A DNA stretch of 22,441 nucleotides from Mesostigma viride. Its lineage: Eukaryota > Streptophyta > Mesostigmatophyceae > Mesostigmatales > Mesostigmataceae. Shown here in pieces: positions 1 through 12,580 of the stretch. The position numbers and the translations under genes were made by a program. Location: the NCBI GenBank assembly GCA_009746045.1, contig RPFO01000548.1, positions 1-22,441 on the forward strand, read 5' to 3'. The first letter of the stretch is position 1; every line of letters begins with the position of its first letter. A model generated the notes under the pieces. The model worked only from the letters and a program-made list of their open reading frames with translations, was not told the origin of the DNA and did no database searches.

Positions 1-1078
1 GTAGGAGGTGGGGATAACCCATATTTTCCGCCTCCTGTCGCATGAAGGACGCCAGAGGGGGCACAGGGATCCCATCTCAACTCCGTCATCGGGAGGATGC
101 ATCGCCAAGGACGCGCGGCTCGCCACCGTGCTGCTCGTGCCTGCGCGCCCAGCTTAAAGGACTCCCAGTCCCCATCTACTCTATGTCGGGAAGTATCGTG
201 AAAATTGATACCGGGGTGCGTCTGGCCCCGTTTGCCATGCTACGCCGAGCGCCTCGCCCATTTTGGCCAAGTAACGGATAGTCATTGCTCTCAGATCCAT
301 AGTTCAAGAAGTGTCGGCCCTCGGTGAGCCCGGACGACGTGCCGGCATCCACCTCATCGCATCCGAAGATATCTTCTTGGCGCCGTGTTGCTGCCAGTTC
401 CTCCCATGCAGATACGACATCTTTCCACGCAGGGCAGAACCCGTCATTCCCAAGAGGTAATCCGCCTTGCTGCTCGCGTGGAAGTTGAGCCCACTCTTGC
501 TGATAACCAGTTACAAGGTAAACCAACAGCATACACAGGTGAAAAGCTAGGAGAAGATAGCTTTGCCCCCGTTGACGGCAGCATGGATGGGAGCTCATCT
601 AGAAGTGCGCGAAGTTTACCGTGACTACATCACCCGGCACATGTATGCTTGCTCAAAACGAGTGCTTGTTCAACGCGGGTGGCCAATTCGCCAACACCCG
701 GGACCACGTCAACTGAAGACCTTCTGTTGCTAGCCTATGTGACCGCCTAACCGGTTCGCACAAGAATGCCTCCTGCTGATCATTCTTCTGCAAAAGTACC
801 TCGTCGACAGCGATGGTATCGTTTTCTTGCTTGGGGGCAGAAAAGGGCATCTGTCAGTAATTCAGTGCGTTCATTCCCACGCCGGTTGGGCACCCGAAAA
901 GGGCACCACTGCAAAACGAGGTGTACACACTTAGTACATCTGGATCCCGAAATCCCTCACTGAAGCCATGCTGCCCTTTACTAATGCTGATCTTGAGTTG
1001 AGTCGAGTTTATTCCCGCGCCGGTTGTCCGACAGGGTTATATAATGCCGATATGCGTAGTTCGCTGTATTATCCAGTG
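1..1078. other. Left flank, no confident gene
   Basis: This stretch lies outside the inverted repeat that begins at 1079. I see no recognisable domain in any frame. A 16-bp near-repeat (ATTCCC-purine-CGCCGGTTG) occurs near 874 and 1010, which hints at old duplicated sequence. One leftward ORF is listed separately because it is the longest, but it carries no family signature. Confidence 0.4.
176..598 (-). CDS. Hypothetical 140-aa ORF, doubtful
   Basis: This leftward ORF starts with ATG at 598 and ends at 176. I do not recognise it. Residues about 14-31 (LLLAFHLCMLLVYLVTGY) are hydrophobic enough for one membrane segment or signal anchor; the rest is polar with no repeat or motif. The bases just before the ATG read CTTCTAG on the minus strand, which would also serve as a 3' splice site, so it could be an internal exon of something degraded. 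Codon pattern and length do not distinguish it from chance. Confidence 0.18.
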   Translation of the reverse strand: MSSHPCCRQRGQSYLLLAFHLCMLLVYLVTGYQQEWAQLPREQQGGLPLGNDGFCPAWKDVVSAWEELAATRRQEDIFGCDEVDAGTSSGLTEGRHFLNYGSESNDYPLLGQNGRGARRSMANGARRTPVSIFTILPDIE

Positions 1079-1107
1079 GGGTGGTTTTACCGGATTAGGA
1101 TACATTT
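1079..1107 (+). repeat. Left copy of a 29-bp inverted repeat (candidate TIR)
   Basis: The 29 bases starting GGGTGGTTTTACCGG and ending ATACATTT are a perfect reverse complement of 12320-12348. The core AGGATACATTT recurs directly 19 bases further in. The pair brackets the whole divergent gene module, as terminal inverted repeats of a DNA transposon would. Against this, I find no convincing target-site duplication, and the same string could be a dispersed repeat present twice by chance. Confidence 0.45.
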
Positions 1108-1183
1108 TTTTGTTTAGGATACATTTGATGCACTGTGCAGTTTTCAGATGTGTTTGAGGGGGTTGATTGCGCCTAACATGCAT

Positions 1184-1189
1184 TTTATT
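1184..1189 (-). terminator. Candidate polyadenylation signal (AATAAA on minus strand)
   Basis: TTTATT on the plus strand reads AATAAA leftward, about 280 bases beyond the proposed stop of the polyglutamine gene at 1469. Position and orientation fit its 3' end, but the hexamer is common in AT-rich sequence. Confidence 0.3.
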
Positions 1190-1468
1190 GAAGCAATGAG
1201 TTTCCCAAGATATACATGATATAAACTAAGACAATTGACCCATTAAGGCAATGAGACAACATCAATAAGACAACATATGCCAATTGAATAAGACAACTCA
1301 ACCTTACAGGACGTTGGGCCATCATACGTCCGGAATAATTGTCTCACTTATTACATAACCAAACTTTTTGAGGGATCGCCATGGTTGCATGGTTTCCACA
1401 CATGCGCCCTGCACTCATGTGCATCAAAGGTGTTGCGTCTAGTGCCAACTCAGTGTCAAAGAACTGAT

Positions 1469-4296
<2,828 letters not shown>

Positions 4297-4439
4297 AGTT
4301 CCCGTGGCTAGTGCCCATCACCTTCCACCTTGAGCGAAGTCACGAATTCAAGCGCGAAGTGCATTTGAATCAAGCGGGAACTGGGTGACACTGCTTGAAG
4401 ACGTGCAGCTCCAAGGCATGCAAATGATGCAATGTATCA

Positions 4440-5469
4440 AAGATACGATACGCAAAGTTCAGGTGTTCAGGTGAAGCCGTGAAGACGTGAAGCCGTGAAG
4501 CCGTGAAGACGTGGTGAAGACAGGTGAAGACGTGGTGAAGACGTGAAGACGTGAAGACGTGAAGACGTGAAGACGTGAAGACACGATACGGCAAGTTCAG
4601 GTGAAGTTCAGGTGTTCAGGTGAAGCCGTGAAGACGTGAAGACGTGAAGCCGTGAAGCCGTGGTGAAGACAGGTGAAGACGCGGTGAAGACGTGAAGACG
4701 TGAAGACGTGAAGACGTGAAGACGTGAAGACACGATACGGCAAGTTCAGGTGAAGTTCAGGTGTTCAGGTGAAGCCGTGAAGACGTGAAGCCGTGAAGCC
4801 GTGAAGACGTGGTGAAGACAGGTGAAGACGCGGTGAAGACGTGAAGACGTGAAGACGTGAAGACGTGAAGACGTGAAGACACGATACGGCAAGTTCAGGT
4901 GAAGTTCAGGTGTTCAGGTGAAGCCGTGAAGACGTGAAGCCGTGAAGCCGTGAAGACGTGGTGAAGACAGGTGAAGACGCGGTGAAGACGTGAAGACGTG
5001 AAGACGTGAAGACGTGAAGACGTGAAGACACGATACGGCAAGTTCAGGTGAAGTTCAGGTGTTCAGGTGAAGCCGTGAAGACGTGAAGCCGTGAAGCCGT
5101 GAAGACGTGGTGAAGACAGGTGAAGACGCGGTGAAGACGTGAAGACGTGAAGACGTGAAGACGTGAAGACGTGAAGACACGATACGGCAAGTTCAGGTGA
5201 AGTTCAGGTGTTCAGGTGAAGCCGTGAAGACGTGAAGCCGTGAAGCCGTGAAGACGTGGTGAAGACAGGTGAAGACGCGGTGAAGACGTGAAGACGTGAA
5301 GACGTGAAGACGTGAAGACGTGAAGACACGATACGGCAAGTTCAGGTGAAGTTCAGGTGTTCAGGTGAAGCCGTGAAGACGTGAAGCCGTGAAGCCGTGA
5401 AGACGTGGTGAAGACAGGTGAAGACGCGGTGAAGACGTGAAGACGTGAAGACGTGAAGACGTGAAGACA
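4440..5469 (+). repeat. 149-bp satellite built from 8-bp GTGAAGAC units
   Basis: The marker CACGATACGG occurs at 4582, 4731, 4880, 5029, 5178 and 5327, exactly 149 bases apart each time. A diverged partial copy lies at about 4440. Each unit has a unique 30-40-base head (GGCAAGTTCAGG...) and a body of GTGAAGAC/GTGAAGCC octamers. The array fills most of the gap between the two divergent genes. The near-identity of the last copies indicates recent unequal exchange or rolling amplification. ORFs inside it are artefacts. Confidence 0.95.
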
Positions 5470-5526
5470 AGTTGCAGCACTCAGCCGCAGCAGTCGCACG
5501 CAGGTAGAAACGATAATTTGTTTGAA

Positions 5527-5980
5527 TCTGTCAAGACCCCATCGAATGTAAAACAGGTTTTTCGTAAAGAAATCCGATGTGTGGGCGGGCTTTACATAGT
5601 TGCGATTTCTGGCCTGCGATTTCTGGCCTGCGCTGGTTGTCTCTTTTATAGTGCTTCTGCCCAAGCACTACCGGCTGTAAAACAGTATACTTCTTGAAGA
5701 AATCAGTTGGGGCTTTGTTGGGCGTCACATTTGACCGGTGGGCGGAGTTTCCTGCTTCTGTGAAGGCGCCATCGAATGTAGATCAGTAGATTTTCTAAAG
5801 AAATCTGAGGTGTGGGCGGGGCCTTTATTGCTTGTGTCCATCCACCACCGGATGTAGAACAGTAGACTTATTGAAGAAAACAGTTTGGGGCTTTGTTGGG
5901 CGCCACATTTGAGCGGTGGGCGGGGTTTCTTGCTTCTGTCCAAGCACCACCGGGTGTAATACAGTAGATTTCCTATTAAC
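5527..5980 (+). promoter_or_regulatory. Dimeric tandem-repeat promoter with GC boxes
   Basis: Two related units alternate up to the start codon: type B at 5527-5659 (with an insertion), type A at 5660-5760, B at 5761-5836, A at 5837-5938, and a partial unit at 5939-5980. Each of the first four carries the octamer GTGGGCGG (5581, 5738, 5812, 5916), a GC-box core recognised by Sp1/KLF- or EGR-like zinc fingers in animals. No TATA box is obvious. Because the repeats run to the ATG they are probably promoter and 5' leader of the rightward gene. The binding factor is unknown. Confidence 0.6.
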
Positions 5981-8900
5981 ATGGATGAAGAATGGGATGT
6001 GCCAGACCTGGTGGATTCGGATGCGAGTTCTGAAGCTAGTTGGGGCGTAGATTCTGACGGCTCTGACGACGACCTGCTTCACACGGAAATGGGGCCCGGC
6101 ACGTCTTCCTCTCGAGCGAAGCGCAGTGGGAAGAAAGATGGCGCCCGGCTTCTCGCCTCCAAATTGAAGTCCGTTGACAAGGACATCGCCAAGGCCAGGA
6201 AGTGCGGTCCGACTTGTGGGGAGCATTGCCTCGAGAAGGTGGGCACCTTACTTACCGATACCAGGTCGTGGACTGCCTTTCGAGAGTACCTGTACAACCA
6301 AACGGACCAGCAGCGCATGGCCTCCCTTTGCGACGTGATCCGGTCGGCCGGCGTGGGCAACATCGAGGTAGAATCCCCTGCCGACGGTGGCCGTTACAAG
6401 AAGTACATCATTACCGGCCCTTTACACGTGGACGTGGTGATTGCGGGGTGCATGTACACCGTCACCGGTTGTGCATCTGCCATCCGGAAGATGGCCGGCG
6501 TTACCCGGGCGACTTGGAACAATCTGGTGGCGTCGGTCGTGTCGGCGAAAGAGTATTTCCTGACCGTGCATCCCAACGACCTAGCGACTTTCGGTGTTGG
6601 TCTGGAGCACGCACCACCTGAGCGTGATGCTCGGGGGCGTTCGGAGGTTGGCGAACACGCAGCAATGTGGATGCACGAGTTGGTGCAGCAGATCGCAGAC
6701 CATGACCCGACTCATGCTGGCGTTGTCTTCATGGACGTCATGTCCATCAAGGAGATGCACGCCATGTACGTTGAAGACGTGGTGGCAGAAGCGGGGGAAG
6801 GGGCCAAGGTGCTAGGCTACAACGCATTCTACCGCATCTGGCGCACCTACTGCAAAGGCGACTACTTCCCAGGGCAGAGGAGCCCGAAGGTGGTGGTATG
6901 CCCGCACAACAAGAGCACCGGTCACTGCGCGGACTGCGTGGAACTGCGCATGCGGCGCCGCGGTGCTTCAACTGAGGCACAACGGCAGTACGTCGACAAC
7001 CAAATCAAGCAGCATGTCGCTCTGGCCTGGTTTACCCGCCAGAACTATTGGTTGAGGCGCGAGCTTGCCTGCGCGATGGTGGCCGCTATGTTGACGGCCA
7101 TTTTGTCGATCAACCTCGACAAGCTGGATCACGCCAAGACATACTGGCCGAAGCTGGTGGGGGGGCCCGACTCATGGGGCAGCTATGCAGGTGGCATGAT
7201 GCCGTTCTCGCTCTTCTGTGCGGCCGTCCATGGGTACAAGGCGATGTGGTTCATCGTTCTCGCATGGGTCCTCATGACCGACAACCTCTCCGGCAGTGTC
7301 ACCGTCACGATGCTGATGCACATCCTGGCGCAGTTGATGAGGGACCAGCCATGGAGGAGGGCGGGGCTGCCGCACATGCCCAGGTGTTTGTGCCTGCAAC
7401 TGGACGGTGGGAGTGAAAACCGGAATCACACCGTCTTACTGTTTGCATGGTGGCTCGTACACGTTGGCTTCTTCGACGTCGTCGAAATGCACCGCATGCT
7501 CGTGGGCCACACGCACGCCGACCCAGATCAGAAATTCGGCGTGCTTGTGGCCTACATGAGACACGCTGTGGCGGGGGGGCCTAGCTTCGTGCACAAGTAC
7601 CCAACTTTGGAGAGCTGGGTGGCGGCCATAGAAGAGGCATTCCGTCAGCCTAGTGGTGCAGCTGCGAACTGCAACTCGACCGTCCCCGCTGGCACGGAGG
7701 TCAAGGTATTGGGGGTCGCTTACGATGTCAGGAACTTTCTCACTCCGTTGCAGCGCGAGTCGTTTGCCGGTTGGTGCAGCACAGTAGATTGGATGACCGG
7801 TAGGGAGGATCAGGTTATCAAGGTCACCAGGGTGCGTGGTGATGTCGTGCAGCCTGCGTGCAGCGAGGCGCAGCCGGCGCACGGAGGGGCGGCGCCATCG
7901 GTGCGCGGCGGGGCGGCAGCGGCGGCGCAGCCGGCACGCGGCGGGGCGGGGCAGTCAGCGGGCAGCGGGGCGGCGCTGCCGGTGCGCGGCGGGGCGGGGC
8001 AGTCGACGGGCGGCGGGGCAGGGCCGTCGACGGGCGGCGGGCCAGCGGTGCTGCCGGCGCGCGCGGGCGGCGGGGCGGGGCAGTCGGCGCGCGGGGGGCC
8101 AGCGGCGCTGCCGGCGCGCGTGGGCGGCGGGGCGGGGCTGTCGACGGGCGGCGGGGCGGGGCAGTCGACGGGCGGCGGGGCAGGGCCGTCGGCGTGCGGG
8201 GGGCCAGCGGTGCTGCCGGCGCGCGTGGGCGGCGGGGCGGGGCTGTCGACGGGCGGCGGGGCGGGGCAGTCGACGGGCGGCGGGGCAGGGCCGTCGGCGT
8301 GCGGGGGGCCAGCGGTGCTGCCGGCGCGCGTGGGCGGCGGGGCGGGGCTGTCGACGGGCGGCGGGGCGGGGCAGTCGGCGTGCGGGGGGCCAGCGGTGCT
8401 GCCGGCGCGCGTGGGCGGCGGGGCGGGGCTGTCGACGGGCGGCGTGGCGGGGCAGTCAGCGCGCGGGGGGCCAGCGGCGCTGCCGGCGCGCGTGGGCGGC
8501 GGGGCGGGGCTGTCGACGGGCGGCGGGGCGGGGCAGTCGACGGGCGGCGTGGCGGGGCGGTCGGCGTGCGGGGGGCCAGCGGCGCTGCCGGCGCGCGTGG
8601 GCGGCGGGGCGGGGCTGTCGACGGGCGGCGGGGCGGGGCAGTCGACGGGCGGCGGGGCAGGGCGGTCGGCGTGCGGGGGGCCAGCGGCGCTGCCGGCGCG
8701 CGTGGGCGGCGGGGCGGGGCTGTCGACGGGCGGCGGGGCGGGGCAGTCGACGGGCGGCGGGGCAGGGCCGTCGGCGCGCGGGGGGCCAGCGGCGCTGCCG
8801 GCGCGCGTGGGCGGCGGGGCGGGGCTGTCGACGGGCGGCGGGGCGGGGCAGTCGACGGGCGGGGGGCCAGCGGTGCTGCCGGCGCGCGTGGGCGGCGGGG

Positions 8901-11151
8901 CGGGGCTGTCGACGGGCGGCGGGGCGGGGCAGTCGGCGTGCGGGGGGCCAGCGGTGCTGCCGGCGCGCGTGGGCGGCGGGGCGGGGCTGTCGACGGGCGG
9001 CGGGGCGGGGCCGTCGGCGCGCGGGGGCCAGCGGCGCTGCCGGCGCGCGTGGGCGGCGGGGCGGGGCTGTCGACGGGCGGCGTGGCGGGGCAGTCGGCGC
9101 GCGGGGGGCCAGCGGCGCTGCCGGCGCGCGTGGGCGCCGGGGCGGGGCTGTCGACGGGCGGCGGGGCGGGGCAGTCGACGGGCGGCGGGGCAGGGCGGTC
9201 GGCGTGCGGGGGGCCAGCGGCGCTGCCGGCGCGCGTGGGCGGCGGGGCGGGGCTGTCAACGGGCGGCGGGGCGGGGCAGTCGACGGGCGGCGGGGCAGGG
9301 CCGTCGGCGTGCGGGGGGCCAGCGGCGCTGCCGGCGCGCGTGGGCGGCGGGCCGGCGCAGCTGGCATGCGGCGGGGCGGGGCTGTCGACGGGCGGCGGGG
9401 CGGGGCAGTCGACGGGCGGCGGGGCAGGGCGGTCGGCGTGCGGGGGGCCAGCGGCGCTGCCGGCGCGCGTGGGCGGCGGGGCGGGGCTGTCGACGGGCGG
9501 CGGGGCGGGGCAGTCGACGGGCGGCGGGGCGGGGCAGCCGGCGCGCGGCGGGCCGGAGGCGCAGCCGGCGGGCGGCGGAGCGGCACAGCCGGTGCCTGAA
9601 AAACGCGGTCGCTCAATGAAGGTGCACCACGCCGTCTTCTTCCAGGTACAGGGCAACGCAGAGACCTGGTTGTCCTACCGGACCACGGAGTCCCAAAAGA
9701 CGCCGTGGCAGCCCGCGGGGACTCGACAGGAAGGCGCGCCACGGTGCGGGAAGGCGATGACACAGCCTTACAAGTTTGATGCGGAGGGGCGGCCGCTGTT
9801 TGGCGTCCGACTTGTGGATCCAGACCGCATTCCGATGTTGCAGGACACCCCAGCCTTCGCACCATTGAACATGGAGTTTCTGGGGAAGGAGCTGGAGTCG
9901 ATCAAAACAAGGGTCGAGAAGTTGCCCCATGGCATCTGGCAGTGGTACTTTCCGCCCGACACCATCAAGCCAAACGAGGCCTTTTTCGCAAAAGTCCCAC
10001 ATGCCCCTGAGGAGGTGCCTGAGGAGTGGCGCCCTTTGCCGTGGCCATCTCGCGCGGACATCTCCGCCCTGCGTGAGCACGATGCAGCGCCTGAACCACC
10101 ACCGACGCAAGAAGAGCACTTCATGGCGTTGGTCGACGCAGAGGCGGTGCGCGTCACCCCGCTGGTAGACCGAGTTCTTCATGATGGCCACACACAGCAG
10201 GAATGGGCGGCAGAAGACAGGGCCATGACAGCCAAGGTCGCTTACTTGAAGCGCATGCAAGGCGTTGAGAAAGGCTCCGCTGTTCTATACTGGCACCCTT
10301 CAGCTGGTATTCTCTGCAACTCGAAGCTCACGTGGACTCCAGTCCTCTTTGGCATCATCAAGGAGGTGGTTGCGAAGGAGGATGGCGGCCAACCTTCTAT
10401 TGAGCTCTTTGTATACCGCGCTAAGCATTTGCGTGACACGTGGCACCCGTGGAACCCAGACATTGCGCAATGGCCCCATCCGCCAACCACTGCGGCGCAC
10501 ACGGTGATCATCACCGCGTCAGACCTCGTCTTGACACAAGTGGTGGGCAAGCGAGGTCAGCCGCCCCATGCAGTCTCCTTGGGTGCGAACAAAAAGCTCA
10601 CCAAGGAGTGCCTAAAGGCGCTGAAGGAGGTGCCCTATGACGCGGAACACCCGGTCGTGAAGTGGCAAGATGCTGAATGCTCGAAGGGCATCGTCGGCAT
10701 GGCGAAGGCATGCTGGGAAGGCATAAGGCTGCAGGTCAAGAGTGGCAGCCGCAACCTCGTAGGGCAAGTCGTGTGTCATTGGGCGTCGGAGCGTGTGACA
10801 TCCGCGGACGGTCGCACCGAAAGCCGGGACGGCAGGTACCATGGTCGTGTCGCTGTTGTCGACACGCAAAACGACATGGTAGCCATGTACTGGGGTGCCC
10901 GTTGGGAGGAGGACGCGGTTTCTTGTGTGCCTCTCCACGAGCTGGAGGCACAGATCTGCGGGTGCCCCGGTGTGGTCGTCCCTGCGTTGCAAGCGCCGGA
11001 TATCACCCTGGCCGAGGCTCGATTGCGCGAGATGGTTCCACCCAGCGACGATGTGGCGGAGAACAACAACGCAGGCGCCTCCCGGCGTCGGAAGCGAGCG
11101 CTCATCCTTGCCGATGACGATGACGACGACGACGACGACGACGACTGCTGA
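5981..11151 (+). CDS. DUF7869-like transposase-like protein, frameshifted (module 1)
   Basis: ATG at 5981 opens a frame that runs to 9619. A one-base loss at 9023-9027 moves the true frame to the one ending at 11151, so the ancestral protein is about 1,720 aa. Residues 1-70 are acidic. C75/C79/C83 and C307/H309/H315/C316/C319 are possible metal ligands. The core has D380, then LQLDGGSENRN (D475), then GHTHADPDQKFG (509-520), a pattern I associate with DUF7869 proteins and a plausible RNase-H-like DDE triad. From about residue 630 a Gly/Ala/Ser/Thr minisatellite splits the domain from its continuation. The C-terminal half (AVFFQVQGNAETWLSYR onward) is well-formed and non-repetitive, with a basic RRRKR patch and eleven aspartates at the end. 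Its closest relative in the window is the ORF at 20477-22189. Function as a transposase is inference. Confidence 0.72.
7885..9590 (+). repeat. GC-rich coding minisatellite, 105-bp (35-aa) higher-order unit
   Basis: About sixteen PA(A/V)LPAR blocks are each followed by two to four 8-aa GGGAGxST-type sub-blocks. The full unit is 35 aa (105 bp), with 27-aa variants where one 24-bp sub-block is missing. GTCGAC recurs in nearly every unit. The DNA is mostly G and C with almost no stop codons in any frame, so long proline-, arginine- and alanine-rich ORFs appear on both strands; these are shadows. The array sits between two conserved parts of the protein. Confidence 0.93.
9023..9027 (+). other. Single-base deletion causing the frameshift
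   Basis: The equivalent position in the other repeat units reads GCG followed by a run of six G in all (GCGGGGGGCC); here the run is one G shorter (GCGGGGGCC). Upstream frame RGGPA therefore becomes RGGQR. The downstream coding frame matches exactly one missing base. It may be a real inactivating mutation or a base-call or assembly error in a very GC-rich homopolymer. Confidence 0.85.
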
Positions 11152-11460
11152 AGCGCGAGCAGCGGTTGTTGTCATTGAGCTGCTCATGTGCTGCTGCTGC
11201 TGCTGCTGCTGCTGTGCTGCCATGCTACTGTTGCTGCATTGCTGCCGTGCTGCTGTTGTGCTGTTGTGCTGATGTGTTGCTGCATTGCTGCCGTGCCGCT
11301 GATGTATTGCTGTCGTGCTGCTGCCGTGCTGCTGTGTTGATGCACTGCTGCATTACGGCCGTGCTGCTGAGCTACAGTTGTGCTGCTGCTGTGCTACGGT
11401 CATGCTGCTGCTGTGTTGCTGGGCTGATGTGTTGTTGCATTGATGTAGTGGCTATTGTTC
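11152..11460 (+). repeat. Degenerate TGCTG-rich tract after the rightward gene
   Basis: Immediately after the stop codon there is a short pure CTG run (about 11190-11215) and then about 250 bases of imperfect TGCTGC/TGTTGC/TGATGT units. It would be 3' UTR of the rightward gene. The Cys-, Ala- and Leu-rich ORFs here are repeat artefacts. Confidence 0.7.
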
Positions 11461-12109
11461 CGCTACTACAATTTGCTACTGATGCCGCTGCTGGTGCTTT
11501 TTTGCATGGCAGTGCCCGCTATGTTCACACCACTGTTGCCGCGGTTGGTATCGCGTGATTTCCACCGGTTGTGCGTTGACATGTGTTACTCATGCATTTC
11601 CCGCTATATTTGGTAGCACGCGGTTTCGCGTTAGTTAGGTGCAGACAGCTGCATGTAGACAAACATCTTGTTTAAGTCGGTCAATTAACGGTTCTTGACG
11701 CATCATGGTCCAAGTCGACCGACCTGTAGGGACCAGTAGAGCAATTGTCTAGGAGAAAGAGCGTGATCGCTGCAGAAGCCGCGTGGCAGCCGTGGCTGTA
11801 CCTGTAGTACGACCTGCATATATATGGATACTGTATTTGGATACTGGGTTGTTTATCAATTCTGGTTTTAATTTATTTAGTGTACCTGGTGTTGGCATGC
11901 CAACTCAGTGCTAAACTACTTTATGCACAATGATGCAACTTGATGCTATAGTGACGTGCCACGATGTAACTTTATTAACTTCACCATTAGTCATGGGGTC
12001 AATAGGATTGCTCATTATGCCATGTTAACATGAACCATGGGTTACGTAATAGTGAAAACAGTAATCATGATGCTCCACTTGAAGTCTCCAACATGGTCAT
12101 GTTTGGAAT
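11461..12109. other. Non-coding, AT-richer stretch
   Basis: I see no credible ORF, RNA gene or repeat here. Composition is clearly more AT-rich than the GC-rich gene to the left. It would lie between the 3' end of the rightward gene and the right inverted repeat. Confidence 0.5.
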
Positions 12110-12115
12110 TTTATT
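12110..12115 (-). terminator. Candidate polyadenylation signal for the gag-like gene
   Basis: TTTATT on the plus strand is AATAAA leftward, about 470 bases past the gag stop at 12581. Orientation fits, but it lies on the far side of the inverted repeat at 12320-12348. Confidence 0.3.
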
Positions 12116-12130
12116 GATCATATTTACAAT

Positions 12131-12210
12131 ATATGAAAAGAGACAACAAACGTGGAAGCATGGCACGCCGAGGCCGATAATATATGTGTGAAATATGAAA
12201 AGAGACAACA
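12131..12210 (+). repeat. Direct repeat ATATGAAAAGAGACAACA, two copies
   Basis: The 18-base string occurs perfectly at 12131-12148 and 12193-12210, 62 bases apart. Related GAGACAACA/AAGACAAC strings occur in the same orientation near 1249-1292, inside the left end of module 1. Confidence 0.7.
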
Positions 12211-12212
12211 TC

Positions 12213-12245
12213 TTTGGCAAGCATGATCATATCATGCTTGCCAAA
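12213..12245 (+). repeat. Perfect hairpin, 15-bp stem and 3-nt loop
   Basis: TTTGGCAAGCATGAT is followed by CAT and then by its exact reverse complement. It directly follows the second 18-base direct repeat. A cruciform or RNA hairpin is possible; the function is unknown. Confidence 0.85.
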
Positions 12246-12296
12246 CATATGAATGATATCGACCATGTCCAGAAACCATGTTTGCCAATGGTGCAT

Positions 12297-12332
12297 TTAG
12301 GATACATTTGAAGCTGTGCAAATGTATCCTAA
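12297..12332 (+). repeat. Perfect hairpin, 14-bp stem and 8-nt loop
   Basis: TTAGGATACATTTG, loop AAGCTGTG, then the exact complement CAAATGTATCCTAA. The right arm is part of the 29-bp inverted repeat, so this may be a subterminal palindrome of the candidate transposon. Confidence 0.85.
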
Positions 12333-12348
12333 TCCGGTAAAACCACCC
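12320..12348 (-). repeat. Right copy of the 29-bp inverted repeat (candidate TIR)
   Basis: This is the exact reverse complement of 1079-1107. If these are true ends, the element is about 11.27 kb and carries both module 1 genes. Extending outward by a few bases gives CAGAGGG here against CAGTGGGG on the left, similar to the CAG-type ends of several DNA-transposon groups. No matching target-site duplication was found. Confidence 0.45.
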
Positions 12349-12580
12349 TCTGCCCCACCCAGTGCATTTGCAAATTTATAAGCATTTGTGCCATGGCCAA
12401 ATAATGTGTGCAGACGAGAGGCAATTCCGTAAATAGAAACAAGCTTTTCATTACCATCAGTTACGGGTACACTGTCCGATAAATCTTGTGCTGCCCCTTG
12501 ATTCTCATTTGCCAATGGCCGTTTCGCTGGGCTAGACTGCAGAACCCTATCCCTGTCGAATACGCCCTGTCCTGGGCCGT

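Noticed and set aside
4440-5469. CRISPR-like array
   Set aside because: Spacers are not unique; the whole unit repeats, so it is a satellite in a eukaryotic context.
4370-5664. Short ORFs in the 149-bp satellite (VFTSSRLH repeats)
   Set aside because: They are translation of the octamer array, with no non-repetitive domain.
7824-9865. Long proline/arginine/alanine ORFs on both strands across the GC minisatellite
   Set aside because: Stop codons are almost impossible in this composition. Only the Gly/Ala/Ser/Thr frame connects to conserved sequence on both sides.
11166-11558. Cys/Ala-rich ORF after the rightward gene
   Set aside because: It comes from degenerate CTG repeats in a probable 3' UTR.
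12111-12296. 61-aa leftward ORF rich in Met, His and Ile
   Set aside because: It is produced by hairpin and direct-repeat sequence and shows no motif.
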